The translations under genes and the position numbers were made by a program. From the NCBI GenBank assembly GCA_034437655.1, contig DAOTTU010000046.1, positions 73,930 through 137,929 of the forward strand: a stretch of DNA of 64,000 nucleotides. The letters run 5' to 3'. The DNA comes from J027 sp034437655 (GTDB lineage Bacteria; Chloroflexota; Anaerolineae; Aggregatilineales; J027). Shown in pieces: positions 51,339 to 60,024 of the stretch. Numbering within the stretch: position 1 is the stretch's first letter; each line of letters starts with the position of its first letter. The notes below the pieces were generated by a model. It made no database searches. It was given only the letters and a program-made list of their open reading frames with translations, and had not been told where the DNA came from.

Positions 51339-53984
51339 CTAGCCTGTTGTCTTCATACCCGCAGCAATACCATTAATGGTCGCCAGCACCAGCGCCAGCA
51401 AGCGTTGATAACGCGGTTCATCTTCACTCATACTGCGTAGTTCCTGCAACAGGTCCACCTGAATGAAGTTCAATGGATCAATATAGGGGTTGCGGCGGTC
51501 AATAGAGATTTTGATAACGGGGGAGTGTTCCAGGAGGTCTTCTTGCTGAGCCACTTCACACACCCGCCGCACTGCACGCTCATGTTCTGTTTCAATCTGT
51601 TCAAAAATCGTTGTGCGTAATGCCTCATCTTGCACCAGCATTGCATGACGTCTCGCAATACCCATGTCGGCTTTGGCAAGGTCAAGCTCAACGTTATCAA
51701 TCAAGGCGCGGAAGAATGGCCAACGTTCGTACATCTCTTGTAACTGTTGCGTACCATGAGCAGTGATGTAGTCATCTAGCGCAGTGCCAAGCCCAAACCA
51801 GCTTGGGATAATAGCCCGGTTTTGCATCCAGGAAAACACCCACGGAATCGCGCGAATCTGTTCAAAACCGCCTTTCTGACGCTTAACCGGGCGTGACCCA
51901 ATCGGGAGGGCGGAGAGTTCGCGAATCGGGGTAGACTGCTGCCAGTAGGCCATGAAGTCGCTGGTTTCGTAGACAAATGCTCGAAAAGCCCGGCGACCAG
52001 TTTCAGCGAGAGTTTCCATGGCAGCACGCCACTCATCTTCTACCGTTGTGATAGATGGCGCGCCGGACGCCACCAGCACTGCGTGTAAGACCTGGTTCAA
52101 GTGTCGTTGGGCAATGTCAAGATTGCTATACCGATAGGCAATCACTTCACCCTGCTCAGTCATTTTGATCGGACCTTGTAAAGCGACGTGTGGTTGGGCA
52201 AGGATAGAGCGGTTCGTCGGGCCACCGCCGCGCCCAATGCTCCCGCCACGACCGTGAAACAGCGTCAGGCGAATATCATAGCGCTGGCAGGTCTGTGCAA
52301 GCGATTCTTGCGCCCGATAAAGGTTCCAGTTGGAAGACACATAACCACCATCTTTGGCGCTATCAGAATAGCCAAGCATCACTTCCTGAGAGTTACCCCG
52401 CTGTTCAATATATTGACGGTAAACTGGAATCTCGAAAAGGCGGGCCATAATCTCGCTGGATGCTTGCAAGTCGTTGACCGTCTCAAACAGCGGCACAAGG
52501 TCAACGTGATGGTGAATGCCAACTTCTCTGGCAAACAAAAGCAGGACAAGGACATCACTGACAGACTCGGTATGGCTGGCAATAAACGTGTCGATAACTT
52601 GCGGGCTATAGCGTTCATGAGCCTCAGCCATCATGCGCCAGGTCGCAATAATACGATTTGTTTGGTCCGAAAAGATGGGGCGCAACGGCAGAAACGGCCG
52701 CGAAGACGTAATTTCTTTTATAAGGTAGGCCTGCCGTGTTGATTCGGGCAAGGCGCTGTAGTCGTCACTAATGCCGTAATAGGCAAAAATTTCTGCGATA
52801 GCTTTTTCATGCAACCGTGCATCTTCACGGACTTCCAACGGCAGTAAATGCAAGCCAAATATTTGCACCATCTGGATCATCCGTTGCAAGCCGCCCATTG
52901 CCGCATGCGTGCCATTGTTTTCCTGCAAGCTCTGTTGAATCATCAACAGATCATCAAGCAACGCTGTTGCGTTCGCATATTCCCCGGCTTGCAAGCGCCG
53001 CATGATGTCATCCACTTTTTGCTGATACACCTCGCGGGCAAACGGTGGTTGTAGCGATTCTAACAAGCGTGGCGACACCGCTGTCTCGCTCATGGCTTGC
53101 GTAAAATGTTCACGAACATCTTGCAAGCGCTCCAGGTACACGCGGCGTGCGACCTCATGCAAACGTTCGATAGTTTGCAGCGTGGTTTCTGGCAAAACAA
53201 ATGGATTACCATCGCGGTCGCTACCAATCCATGACGCAAAGCGCACTACACACGGCAAAGTTGTCCAGTCGGCGTCTGGATAGTGAGTTTGCAGTGCATG
53301 GCGTAGGTCTGCATAGATGTCGACCGCAGCGTCCATCATGGTTGAGGTCACGAAGAATAATCCGGTTTCGACCTCATCAGCCACAGTAGGCCGTGCAGCG
53401 CGCGTCGGCGCAGTTTGCCAAAGCTCCTCAATCCGTTCCAGCAAGCGCGCCTCGAATTGACGCACTTCACGCTGTAGCAAGGGTTGACGGCGTTCGCGTT
53501 GGTTCATCAAGTCTGAAATATTCTGGAGCTTGATAAGCACTTCGCGGTGTTTTGCTTCGGAAGGATGAGCTGTCATCACCAAACGCACATACATCCAGTC
53601 TAGCAACGCCTCCACTTCTGCCGCAGACAATCCATCGGATTTGAGTGTTTGCACCGCGTTTGGAATAGACTCACGCAATACAGCGGTTGCTTGTTCACGT
53701 GCCCGTAACACACGGATGCGCTGATGATCTTCCGCAATATTGATGAGTTGAAAATAGTTGCTAAAGGCTTTGACCAGCACGCGCAGATCTTCGGGGCCTA
53801 GTTCTTCTATAAGGGCTTCGAGGTCATCAGTAGCTGTCTCTGAGTGGTCGCGGCGTTCTTTGCCGAGGTGACGCACACGCTCGACCAGTTCCAGTGCTAA
53901 ATCACTGTGCTGTTCGCGAATAATCTGGCCCAGTAGACCACCGAGCAACCTGATATCGGCGCTCAGTGCAGTTTTGTCCGTCAT
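51339..53984 (-). CDS. ppc: phosphoenolpyruvate carboxylase
   Basis: An 881-residue bacterial-type PEPC that adds bicarbonate to PEP to give oxaloacetate, refilling the TCA cycle. The first catalytic His is in MTAHPSEAKHREV (usually LTAHPTEA); others are the Arg-rich loop FHGRGGSIGRGGGPTN, GYSDSAKDGG, ASWIGSDRDGNPFV and the C-terminal NGIAAGMKTTG. The length is normal. The ATG at 53984 is chosen because GGGG lies 5-8 nt upstream; an ATG at 53996 would add 4 residues but lacks a ribosome site. It stands between the thioesterase and a CoA-transferase subunit. Confidence 0.95.
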   Translation of the reverse strand: MTDKTALSADIRLLGGLLGQIIREQHSDLALELVERVRHLGKERRDHSETATDDLEALIEELGPEDLRVLVKAFSNYFQLINIAEDHQRIRVLRAREQATAVLRESIPNAVQTLKSDGLSAAEVEALLDWMYVRLVMTAHPSEAKHREVLIKLQNISDLMNQRERRQPLLQREVRQFEARLLERIEELWQTAPTRAARPTVADEVETGLFFVTSTMMDAAVDIYADLRHALQTHYPDADWTTLPCVVRFASWIGSDRDGNPFVLPETTLQTIERLHEVARRVYLERLQDVREHFTQAMSETAVSPRLLESLQPPFAREVYQQKVDDIMRRLQAGEYANATALLDDLLMIQQSLQENNGTHAAMGGLQRMIQMVQIFGLHLLPLEVREDARLHEKAIAEIFAYYGISDDYSALPESTRQAYLIKEITSSRPFLPLRPIFSDQTNRIIATWRMMAEAHERYSPQVIDTFIASHTESVSDVLVLLLFAREVGIHHHVDLVPLFETVNDLQASSEIMARLFEIPVYRQYIEQRGNSQEVMLGYSDSAKDGGYVSSNWNLYRAQESLAQTCQRYDIRLTLFHGRGGSIGRGGGPTNRSILAQPHVALQGPIKMTEQGEVIAYRYSNLDIAQRHLNQVLHAVLVASGAPSITTVEDEWRAAMETLAETGRRAFRAFVYETSDFMAYWQQSTPIRELSALPIGSRPVKRQKGGFEQIRAIPWVFSWMQNRAIIPSWFGLGTALDDYITAHGTQQLQEMYERWPFFRALIDNVELDLAKADMGIARRHAMLVQDEALRTTIFEQIETEHERAVRRVCEVAQQEDLLEHSPVIKISIDRRNPYIDPLNFIQVDLLQELRSMSEDEPRYQRLLALVLATINGIAAGMKTTG

Positions 53985-54074
53985 GGTTTTCCCCATTGCT
54001 ATTATTGTTGTATTTCATGGGCAAGTTGTGCAGGTAATGTCTGGCGCGATACGATATGCCGCGAAAGATACCTA

Positions 54075-54878
54075 TCAGTCTAGCGATAAAACACCCTCTA
54101 GCGCAAGGATTTCGCGCAATAAACGTTTGCGGGCGTTTCCTCCCAACAATTCGAGCTTGCGAACGCCGTAGGGGTCAATGTCATTCCGCAATAAGTGGAG
54201 TTCAGTGCGTGTGGGGGGCGGGGTTTCGCTTACATGGGGGGCGATGGCAAAGTCAAAGCCCGTTTTCGCCTGCATGCGCGACAGTTTCACGCCGGGGTGC
54301 AGATGAGTAAGGCGCATTCGCCCCCCCACAAAGTCAAATTCGCCCAGATCAGTCACGAGATATTGCACCCCTTTCCCCAATCCGCTGCGATAGTCAAGGT
54401 TTTCAACAAAGGTCACACGAGAATGCCGGGGTACATATAAAAACACATGCTCTGATGAGGGGGTAACGTCTGGAATGCCGCCAGTGCCGGGTAGGCGCAA
54501 ACGGGGGCGGGTGTAGTCTTTACCAAAGGCGATGTTGTTGAAATCGCCCTGTGCATTGACTTGCCCGGGGCGGAAGAATTCTTTGAGCTGTAAACGCGGC
54601 AGCAAATCTGCCACAGCTTGCACAAATCCCACATTAATCACTGACTGTTCCAGCCATTGTGCTTCGACATTGGCAATACTCAACGGCGACCACTCGTAGC
54701 ACAAGCCCTGCCCAATTGCTGATGCAAAGCCCACATTCGGCGCATGGGTACACCGGGCAAGGATGTAGCCAGCCATCACCAGCGGGGTCGCGATACCCTG
54801 TGCCAAAATTTCGCCGTCTTGCACCTGCCGGGCAACACAGACCGCAATCAGTTCATCAATAGAATAATCGGTCGTCAT
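54075..54878 (-). CDS. CoA-transferase-like subunit B lacking the catalytic Glu
   Basis: A 267-residue protein resembling glutaconate CoA-transferase subunit B (GctB). The start SIDELIAVCVARQVQDGE and the region YILARCTHAPNVGFASAIG line up with GctB, but the catalytic Glu (E54 in Acidaminococcus GctB, VESG) is Ala here (A54, in SAIG). Glu-less relatives such as IpdB of actinobacteria are subunits of ring-cleaving hydrolases, so this may be a hydrolase rather than a transferase. The middle (GTGGIPDVTPSSEHVFLYVP) is standard for the family. Its likely partner (56250-57029) is separated by the CtpA gene and a hairpin. Confidence 0.8.
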   Translation of the reverse strand: MTTDYSIDELIAVCVARQVQDGEILAQGIATPLVMAGYILARCTHAPNVGFASAIGQGLCYEWSPLSIANVEAQWLEQSVINVGFVQAVADLLPRLQLKEFFRPGQVNAQGDFNNIAFGKDYTRPRLRLPGTGGIPDVTPSSEHVFLYVPRHSRVTFVENLDYRSGLGKGVQYLVTDLGEFDFVGGRMRLTHLHPGVKLSRMQAKTGFDFAIAPHVSETPPPTRTELHLLRNDIDPYGVRKLELLGGNARKRLLREILALEGVLSLD

Positions 54879-54910
54879 CTAAAAAACACTTCCGACAAAG
54901 AAACCAGAAC

Positions 54911-54940
54911 AACGGCCTACACAAACAAGTACAGGCCGTT
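54911..54940 (-). terminator. terminator-like hairpin between ctpA and CoA-transferase subunit B
   Basis: AACGGCCT/AGGCCGTT with a 14-nt loop (54911-54940). The minus-strand tail (GTTCTGGTTTC) is only partly T-rich, while the plus side has TTTT. It may reduce readthrough from the protease gene into the CoA-transferase gene. Confidence 0.5.
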
Positions 54941-54972
54941 TTGAGTCAGGCTGTTAGCGAAGCATTGATTGC

Positions 54973-56202
54973 CTATGGTGCGGTTGCCTCTGCAATGGGG
55001 GCGTCTGCCGGGGCTTCGACATCACCATTGAGGAAGTCAATTGCAAATTGGATCTGGTTATCTTCAGCGCGGTCATAAGGGTCGCCTTCGGCCGGTGGTT
55101 CATATTCCAGTTCGATGTCAGGCTGTAAACCATCTGGCTCCACAGACCGGCCTTCGGGTGTGTACCAGCGCGACCGGGTAATGCGGATGCCGCCGCCGTT
55201 GGACAGGTCATGCCAGGTCTGGACTGACCCCTTGCCGAAGGTTTGTGTTCCGACTGTGGTGGCACGCTCATAATCCTGCAATGTCCCCATCACAACTTCA
55301 CTGGCACTGGCGCTGAACTCGTCCACCAGGACAACCATAGGAACATCGGGTGCAACCGGGTTGCCGTAAGCCTGAATTCGATCTTCACCAGACTCATCAC
55401 GCTGTACAAAAATAGTACCTTCTTCAACGAACATGCTTGTGATTTCCAGCAGTGTGTCCAGATAACCACCGGTATTGCCGCGCATATCCAGAATTAACCC
55501 ATCGAGCGTATCAACTTCCATGGCCACGAGGGCATCGCGCACTTCGTTGGCAGTGTTGGCACCAAAACTGTACAGCAAAATATAGCCAATGTCGTCGTCC
55601 AGAATTTCGTATTCCATTGTTGGTAGTTCGATGCGTTGACGAGTTACGGTGATATCCAACGTTTCAGGCTGATCGCCGCGTTCAACCGTCAGTACAACAT
55701 CAGTACCAGCGGGGCCCTTCACCATGTTGATAATAGCGGTTAAGTCCATGCCAACCACATCTTTACCATCAACAGCAATGACCGCGTCACCGGAGAGCAG
55801 CCCTGCCGCTTCCGCAGGAGAGCCCGGGAAGGGTCGAACAATCACGAGCGCGCCTGTGTCCGGGTCTTGTTCAACCGTTGCGCCGATACCTTCATAGTTG
55901 CCTTGCAGGTTAGTCACGGCCTGATTGTAGCGATCGGGATTCATATAGTCGGTGTTGTCGTCGCCCGCCGCCTCCATCAAGCCGGTGAGCATTCCATCCA
56001 CGAGAACTTGATCATCCAATGGATCAACATACAATTCGTGAAGCAAGTCCCATGCTTCGAAAACGGGTTCAAACTCAGCATGAGCGGCTGTGTCTTGTGC
56101 CGCAGCCGGGCGCTGTTCTTGCGTGCCCATGTAATACCCAGCGCCGAAGACGACGGACACGAGCATGAGCAGCGACAACAGTGTGGTCAGACGTTGTTTC
56201 AT
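54973..56202 (-). CDS. C-terminal processing peptidase, S41 family (CtpA-like)
   Basis: A 409-residue secreted protease. An N-terminal membrane/signal helix (residues 5-22) is followed by an S41 N-terminal helical part, a PDZ domain (about 95-190, GIGATVEQDPDTG to VTRQRI) and the catalytic domain with Ser in VDEFSASASEVVMG and Lys in TFGKGSVQ. The C-terminus is an Ala/Pro-rich tail after FAIDFLNGD. It trims exported proteins at their C-termini. The start at 56202 has GGAG 6 nt upstream; a TTG at 56214 is the alternative. Its position between the two CoA-transferase subunits is unusual. Confidence 0.94.
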   Translation of the reverse strand: MKQRLTTLLSLLMLVSVVFGAGYYMGTQEQRPAAAQDTAAHAEFEPVFEAWDLLHELYVDPLDDQVLVDGMLTGLMEAAGDDNTDYMNPDRYNQAVTNLQGNYEGIGATVEQDPDTGALVIVRPFPGSPAEAAGLLSGDAVIAVDGKDVVGMDLTAIINMVKGPAGTDVVLTVERGDQPETLDITVTRQRIELPTMEYEILDDDIGYILLYSFGANTANEVRDALVAMEVDTLDGLILDMRGNTGGYLDTLLEITSMFVEEGTIFVQRDESGEDRIQAYGNPVAPDVPMVVLVDEFSASASEVVMGTLQDYERATTVGTQTFGKGSVQTWHDLSNGGGIRITRSRWYTPEGRSVEPDGLQPDIELEYEPPAEGDPYDRAEDNQIQFAIDFLNGDVEAPADAPIAEATAP

Positions 56203-56249
56203 GACAATCTCCAATACAGGTTGTGGTCGTTCTGTGCTTCTAGTCTACA

Positions 56250-57029
56250 CTATTCCGTTAGTGGTTGTTCGAAGGATTGCAAATAGGCATCAAATTCGCC
56301 CGCATGACACGCTTCAAGGTAGCGTAATAGCTCACCACCAGCCACAGGATAACGGGGGTGGCACGACGTTGGCCAGGCACCATAAGGGGCATGTACCACT
56401 GCTGTCGTTAGCGTAGCAGGAATATCAATTGAGGTACACTTACCCGGGTTAATTTCCTCGGCAGTGATGATGAGTGTATCGCAGATCAACGGGAGTTCTT
56501 TGTCGATACCATAATTTTTGTTGAGGCGGGCGTTGCCGTAGCGGTCGGCTTCAAGCGCATGAATCACAGCGACATCGCAACGAATTGCCGGGAAGGCCAT
56601 TAGGCGTTCGCCGCTGTAGGGGTCCGTTATTGTTTTTACGTCTGGGCGTAAGGTGGGCAAGTCAGTGCCAAGCCACGCCCGCGATGGCATAAAGCCCACC
56701 CCGGCCATCGTTGCCCGAATGCCCATTGCCAGTGAGGCTTCTGTTTCTTCAATAATCGTCACCTTCGTTTGTTGCGCATACGTGGTAAACATCGGCGCTA
56801 ACCCAAAGGCCTCAAACCCAAAGTAGCAGGTACGAATCGTAGAGACAACGCCCGCCCCCACGAGCAAATCTGCTGCATAAGATGCTGTGAATGCAAGTAA
56901 TGTCAGCTCATGAGGCGGCGGCTGCTGTTGAAGAAGGTGATGTACAAACCCAACCGGACGCCGATATAGCGTCATTCCACCCAACGCCAGTGTTTGACCC
57001 GGCTGCACAAGCGCTATCGCAGCTTGCAT
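56250..57029 (-). CDS. CoA-transferase-like subunit A
   Basis: A 259-residue protein like glutaconate CoA-transferase subunit A: ALGGMTLYRRPVGFVHHLL, AADLLVGAGVVSTIRTCYFGFEAFGLAP, VGFMPSRAWLGTD, AIRCDVAVIHALEADRYGNARL and the closing HAPYGAWPTSCHPRYP. It should pair with the Glu-less subunit B encoded beyond the CtpA gene. The N-terminus is short: the homology VNRVISMQAAIALVQPG extends upstream of the ATG at 57029 to an ATT codon at 57053 preceded by AAGGA, so a rare ATT start is possible. It is divergent from the RluD-type gene. Confidence 0.85.
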   Translation of the reverse strand: MQAAIALVQPGQTLALGGMTLYRRPVGFVHHLLQQQPPPHELTLLAFTASYAADLLVGAGVVSTIRTCYFGFEAFGLAPMFTTYAQQTKVTIIEETEASLAMGIRATMAGVGFMPSRAWLGTDLPTLRPDVKTITDPYSGERLMAFPAIRCDVAVIHALEADRYGNARLNKNYGIDKELPLICDTLIITAEEINPGKCTSIDIPATLTTAVVHAPYGAWPTSCHPRYPVAGGELLRYLEACHAGEFDAYLQSFEQPLTE

Positions 57030-57179
57030 CGAGATGACACGATTGACAGTAATTGGTGCTATTCCTTATCATGGTTGCCACAGAGTACAGCGTTATCATA
57101 GCCGAAAAGAATCGTTGACAGAAGCACCAGCCGCCATATTAACTCCAATTGTTCAATCCCAGGAAAGTTGGCATAAGCC

Positions 57180-58115
57180 ATGAATAGTGAACCCGAGATT
57201 ATACAGCTTAGCACCGACGAAAACTCTCTTGGCGAGCGCCTGGATGTAACAATCAGACGGTTGCTGGGCAGCATCTATTCGCGTACTGAGATTCAACAAT
57301 GGATCAAAGACGGTCTTGTCACAGTGAACGATAGCCCTTCAAAAGCAGCATACCGACTCGAAGACGAAGACACAGTACGCATTGAAATTCCCGCAGCAGA
57401 GAAATTGCAGGTTTTGCCCGAACCCGATGTGCCATTTGATGTGGTGTATGAGGATGATGACCTTATTGTTGTGAACAAACCGGCTGGTGTGGTCGTGCAT
57501 CCCGCTGTTGGTAACAAGAATGGGACGCTGGTTAACGGGCTGTTGGCCCGTTACCCGGAAATCGCAACAGTCGGCCCAGAAATTGCGCGTGCTGGCATCG
57601 TGCATCGGCTGGATAAGGATGTTTCAGGGGTGTTGCTTGTGGCGCGCACACAACTTGCCTTTGACAATTTGATAGCGCAATTTCACGACCGTACTGTCCA
57701 GAAACATTATATTGCCCTCGTCGAACAACACCCCGACAATTACAAAGGCGTCATTGAAGCACCGATTGGCCGCGACCCGCGTAACCGCAAGCGTATGGCT
57801 GCACACCGCGACGGCAGGCCTGCTGAGACAGAGTTCTATGTGCGTGATTTTTATGGCGACCGGGCCCTGTTAGACGTTTTCCCTAAAACGGGTCGCACAC
57901 ACCAGATTCGTGTGCATCTGGCGTTCATCAACTGTCCTATTGTTGGGGATAAAGTCTATGGATACCGTAAGCAACGTATCGGGCTAAAACGTATCTTCCT
58001 GCATGCCCATCAGGTTGAGATTGAACATCCGAGGACTGGTGAAGCGCTAACATTTGATGTGGAAATCCCCACTGCCCTTCAAGATATTCTAAACAAGCTC
58101 GCCCAATCGCATTGA
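57180..58115 (+). CDS. RluD-family 23S rRNA pseudouridine synthase
   Basis: A 311-residue RluA/RluD-family enzyme with an N-terminal S4 RNA-binding domain (LGERLDVTIRRLL...IQQWIKDGLVTVN) and the catalytic domain with Asp in GIVHRLDKDVSGVLLVAR, preceded by VVNKPAGVVVHPA. The later GRTHQIRVHLAFINCPIVGDKVYG is diagnostic. It isomerises uridine to pseudouridine, most likely in 23S rRNA helix 69, although related RluA enzymes also act on tRNA. The exact target cannot be read from sequence. Confidence 0.93.
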   Translation: MNSEPEIIQLSTDENSLGERLDVTIRRLLGSIYSRTEIQQWIKDGLVTVNDSPSKAAYRLEDEDTVRIEIPAAEKLQVLPEPDVPFDVVYEDDDLIVVNKPAGVVVHPAVGNKNGTLVNGLLARYPEIATVGPEIARAGIVHRLDKDVSGVLLVARTQLAFDNLIAQFHDRTVQKHYIALVEQHPDNYKGVIEAPIGRDPRNRKRMAAHRDGRPAETEFYVRDFYGDRALLDVFPKTGRTHQIRVHLAFINCPIVGDKVYGYRKQRIGLKRIFLHAHQVEIEHPRTGEALTFDVEIPTALQDILNKLAQSH

Positions 58116-58150
58116 CGTAATCAATCTTTAAATTAATAGAGGTAAAACCA

Positions 58151-58179
58151 TTGGGGGAATTTTAAAGATTCTGTATACT
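58151..58179 (+). promoter_or_regulatory. promoter of the TPR gene, probably giving a leaderless mRNA
   Basis: TTGGGG (58151-58156), 17 nt, TATACT (58174-58179). Transcription would start near 58186, and the ATG is at 58188, so little or no 5' leader is expected and no ribosome site is visible. Confidence 0.5.
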
Positions 58180-58187
58180 GTTAACCA

Positions 58188-59528
58188 ATGGGATTCAGGA
58201 AGTTATTTGGAAACAAAAAAATGCCTCTACGCCTAGCGCCAAACGACGACAATCTATCACATATACCTACTCGAAAAGAGCTAGACAACGCTGCTGAATT
58301 CTACTTTAATGAAGCCGAACGTACAGTCTACGCCGCTTTTGAAGACCCTACCACCCACCCTGTCGAAGATAGCCTGATTGATGCAGCCCAGGAGGCTATT
58401 GCATTTGCCGCAGAATTTCCACACCTGATTGAAAAAAGCTACAAGTTACTCATTTTTATTGAGGAGGCCTTTGCAGCGGCTGCACGTCGACAGCATTGGC
58501 TCAAGCTCTACACGCGCATGTGTATCGCTGCCGTTAATCGCCTGGAAAGCAACAAGCTGCTTCAACAACAAATGGTACAGTATCTTTTTATCAAAGCGGG
58601 GTCGGCAATGGCGATTCGCATTGAGACAGACCGAGCATTAGACTTGCTGAATGAAGCAATCAACTATGGACTGGATGTTCAACCACTGGAATGGTTCCTT
58701 GCCAGGGCTAGTTATCTAGAAGCCGCAATTTTAAACAGTTCATTAGAAGATACCGTTGACGAATGCCAGGCCTTGCTCAATACAGCGCGTCAACGCCGTG
58801 ATGCACTGGACGAGCTGTCAAACCCTGAACGAGAAGCAGCCCGCAACGATTACTATGAAGTTATGTTGTATACCCAAACAACTCTCGCCTTTACGTACCG
58901 ATATCATGGGTTACACTACGATGCGTTCGTGGCTGCACAACAGGCTTTTGTGATCGCTCAGCGTTTGAATAAACCACGCTATATGCTGGTCACGGCTCCT
59001 TATATGATCGATTATTTCCGGAATCTGCGCGGCAACAATCCGCTTTCAGAAGCCATTACAGACTACTGTCTTCGGTTACAGATTCCAGCGTATGCGTTTC
59101 ATGCGCAGGCAATGTTGCACATGTCCGCCGCAGCACAGCACTACTGCAATAAACACTATGTGGAAGCTGAACAACACTATAAAAACGCGCTGACAATGAT
59201 GCAGGACAGGAAAGACCGTCGTGACATCGCCATGCTCAATCACGGTTACGGACAGACGCTCATGGCCTTAGAGCGGTACCCCGAAGCGCTTGAACGTATC
59301 CAAAAAGCTATGGATGAATATAAGACTGTTGGGCTGCATCTCTATGAATTGGATGCAACCTACACCCTCGGCTGGATACAGTTCATGTTAGAAGACTATC
59401 AAGTCGCGATTGAAACACTAAAAGAGGTGCGGAGTGGTTACGAAAAGTTACCAGACGAGAAACTTCGTGCTGCCCGCCTTGCTCGTATTGACACCGGGAT
59501 TGCACGCATTCAAAAGGCGATGAAATAA
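58188..59528 (+). CDS. TPR-repeat protein
   Basis: A 446-residue all-helical cytoplasmic protein. Tetratricopeptide repeats are clearest in the second half: YCNKHYVEAEQHYKNALTMM, AMLNHGYGQTLMALERYPEALERIQKAM and TYTLGWIQFMLEDYQVAIETL. The first half also looks like degenerate helical repeats (AAQEAIAFAAEF, DRALDLLNEAINY). No HTH or catalytic domain is seen. The layout recalls RRNPP-type peptide-receptor TPR proteins that lack HTH (Rap-like), and a tiny secreted peptide gene lies convergently 118 nt downstream. This functional link is speculative; it could equally be a scaffold. Confidence 0.75.
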   Translation: MGFRKLFGNKKMPLRLAPNDDNLSHIPTRKELDNAAEFYFNEAERTVYAAFEDPTTHPVEDSLIDAAQEAIAFAAEFPHLIEKSYKLLIFIEEAFAAAARRQHWLKLYTRMCIAAVNRLESNKLLQQQMVQYLFIKAGSAMAIRIETDRALDLLNEAINYGLDVQPLEWFLARASYLEAAILNSSLEDTVDECQALLNTARQRRDALDELSNPEREAARNDYYEVMLYTQTTLAFTYRYHGLHYDAFVAAQQAFVIAQRLNKPRYMLVTAPYMIDYFRNLRGNNPLSEAITDYCLRLQIPAYAFHAQAMLHMSAAAQHYCNKHYVEAEQHYKNALTMMQDRKDRRDIAMLNHGYGQTLMALERYPEALERIQKAMDEYKTVGLHLYELDATYTLGWIQFMLEDYQVAIETLKEVRSGYEKLPDEKLRAARLARIDTGIARIQKAMK

Positions 59529-59576
59529 TCGGAGTCAACGACCATTTGCGGTAAGGATTGATCTAAAAATGGGGAA

Positions 59577-59613
59577 AGGTGTCGCAGAACATCCACAACA
59601 TCCTACGACACCT
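59577..59613 (-). terminator. terminator of the small secreted peptide gene
   Basis: On the minus strand AGGTGTCG (59606-59613) pairs with CGACACCT (59577-59584) and is followed by TTCCCCATTTTTAG. The loop is 21 nt, which is long. It lies 33 nt after the peptide gene stop. Confidence 0.5.
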
Positions 59614-59645
59614 GTCTACTCTATGGAAGCCAGTGCAGTGCTAGG

Positions 59646-59852
59646 CTAGCAACTGGTGTTGCCACCACCACCGCTTGGTGGGCAGGGCGGTTCACCAGCA
59701 GCAACCTGAATGGGCTGCAAGTTGTGATCGACTGTGATTTCGAAACCGGCCATTTCAGCAGCGATGTCAACGCTTGCCGGAGCCAGAGCGGGAATTGCGA
59801 AAGCGAGCGCGAAAGCAGCGAGTACAGCCAGGAAGAGTACTTTACGTACCAT
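59646..59852 (-). CDS. small secreted peptide, Cys-ended
   Basis: A 68-residue protein with a clear signal peptide (MVRKVLFLAVLAAFALAFA, cleavage likely after AIPALA or nearby) and a short mature part of about 43 residues, VDIAAEMAGFEITVDHNLQ onwards, that ends CPPSGGGGNTSC. Only two Cys are present, both in the last 12 residues, around a Pro/Gly run. GGAG lies 8 nt before the ATG, which supports this start over longer frames reaching 59933. I do not recognise the family. It could be a signalling peptide, a modified peptide precursor or a small wall protein. Confidence 0.65.
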   Translation of the reverse strand: MVRKVLFLAVLAAFALAFAIPALAPASVDIAAEMAGFEITVDHNLQPIQVAAGEPPCPPSGGGGNTSC

Positions 59853-60024
59853 AGTGTTAAACTCCTCAACAAAAAGTGATGCTTTGACGAAGGTTTGCTG
59901 TAAAGGCAGCTTTGCACCGGGCCCGAATGACAAATCTGACTTACGTTATTTATGATGCGTGAAGTGGGCGGGCTGTTGGGGATATGCGGAAACGTTGCGG
60001 ACAAAAAACGGACAGGTTAAAAAA

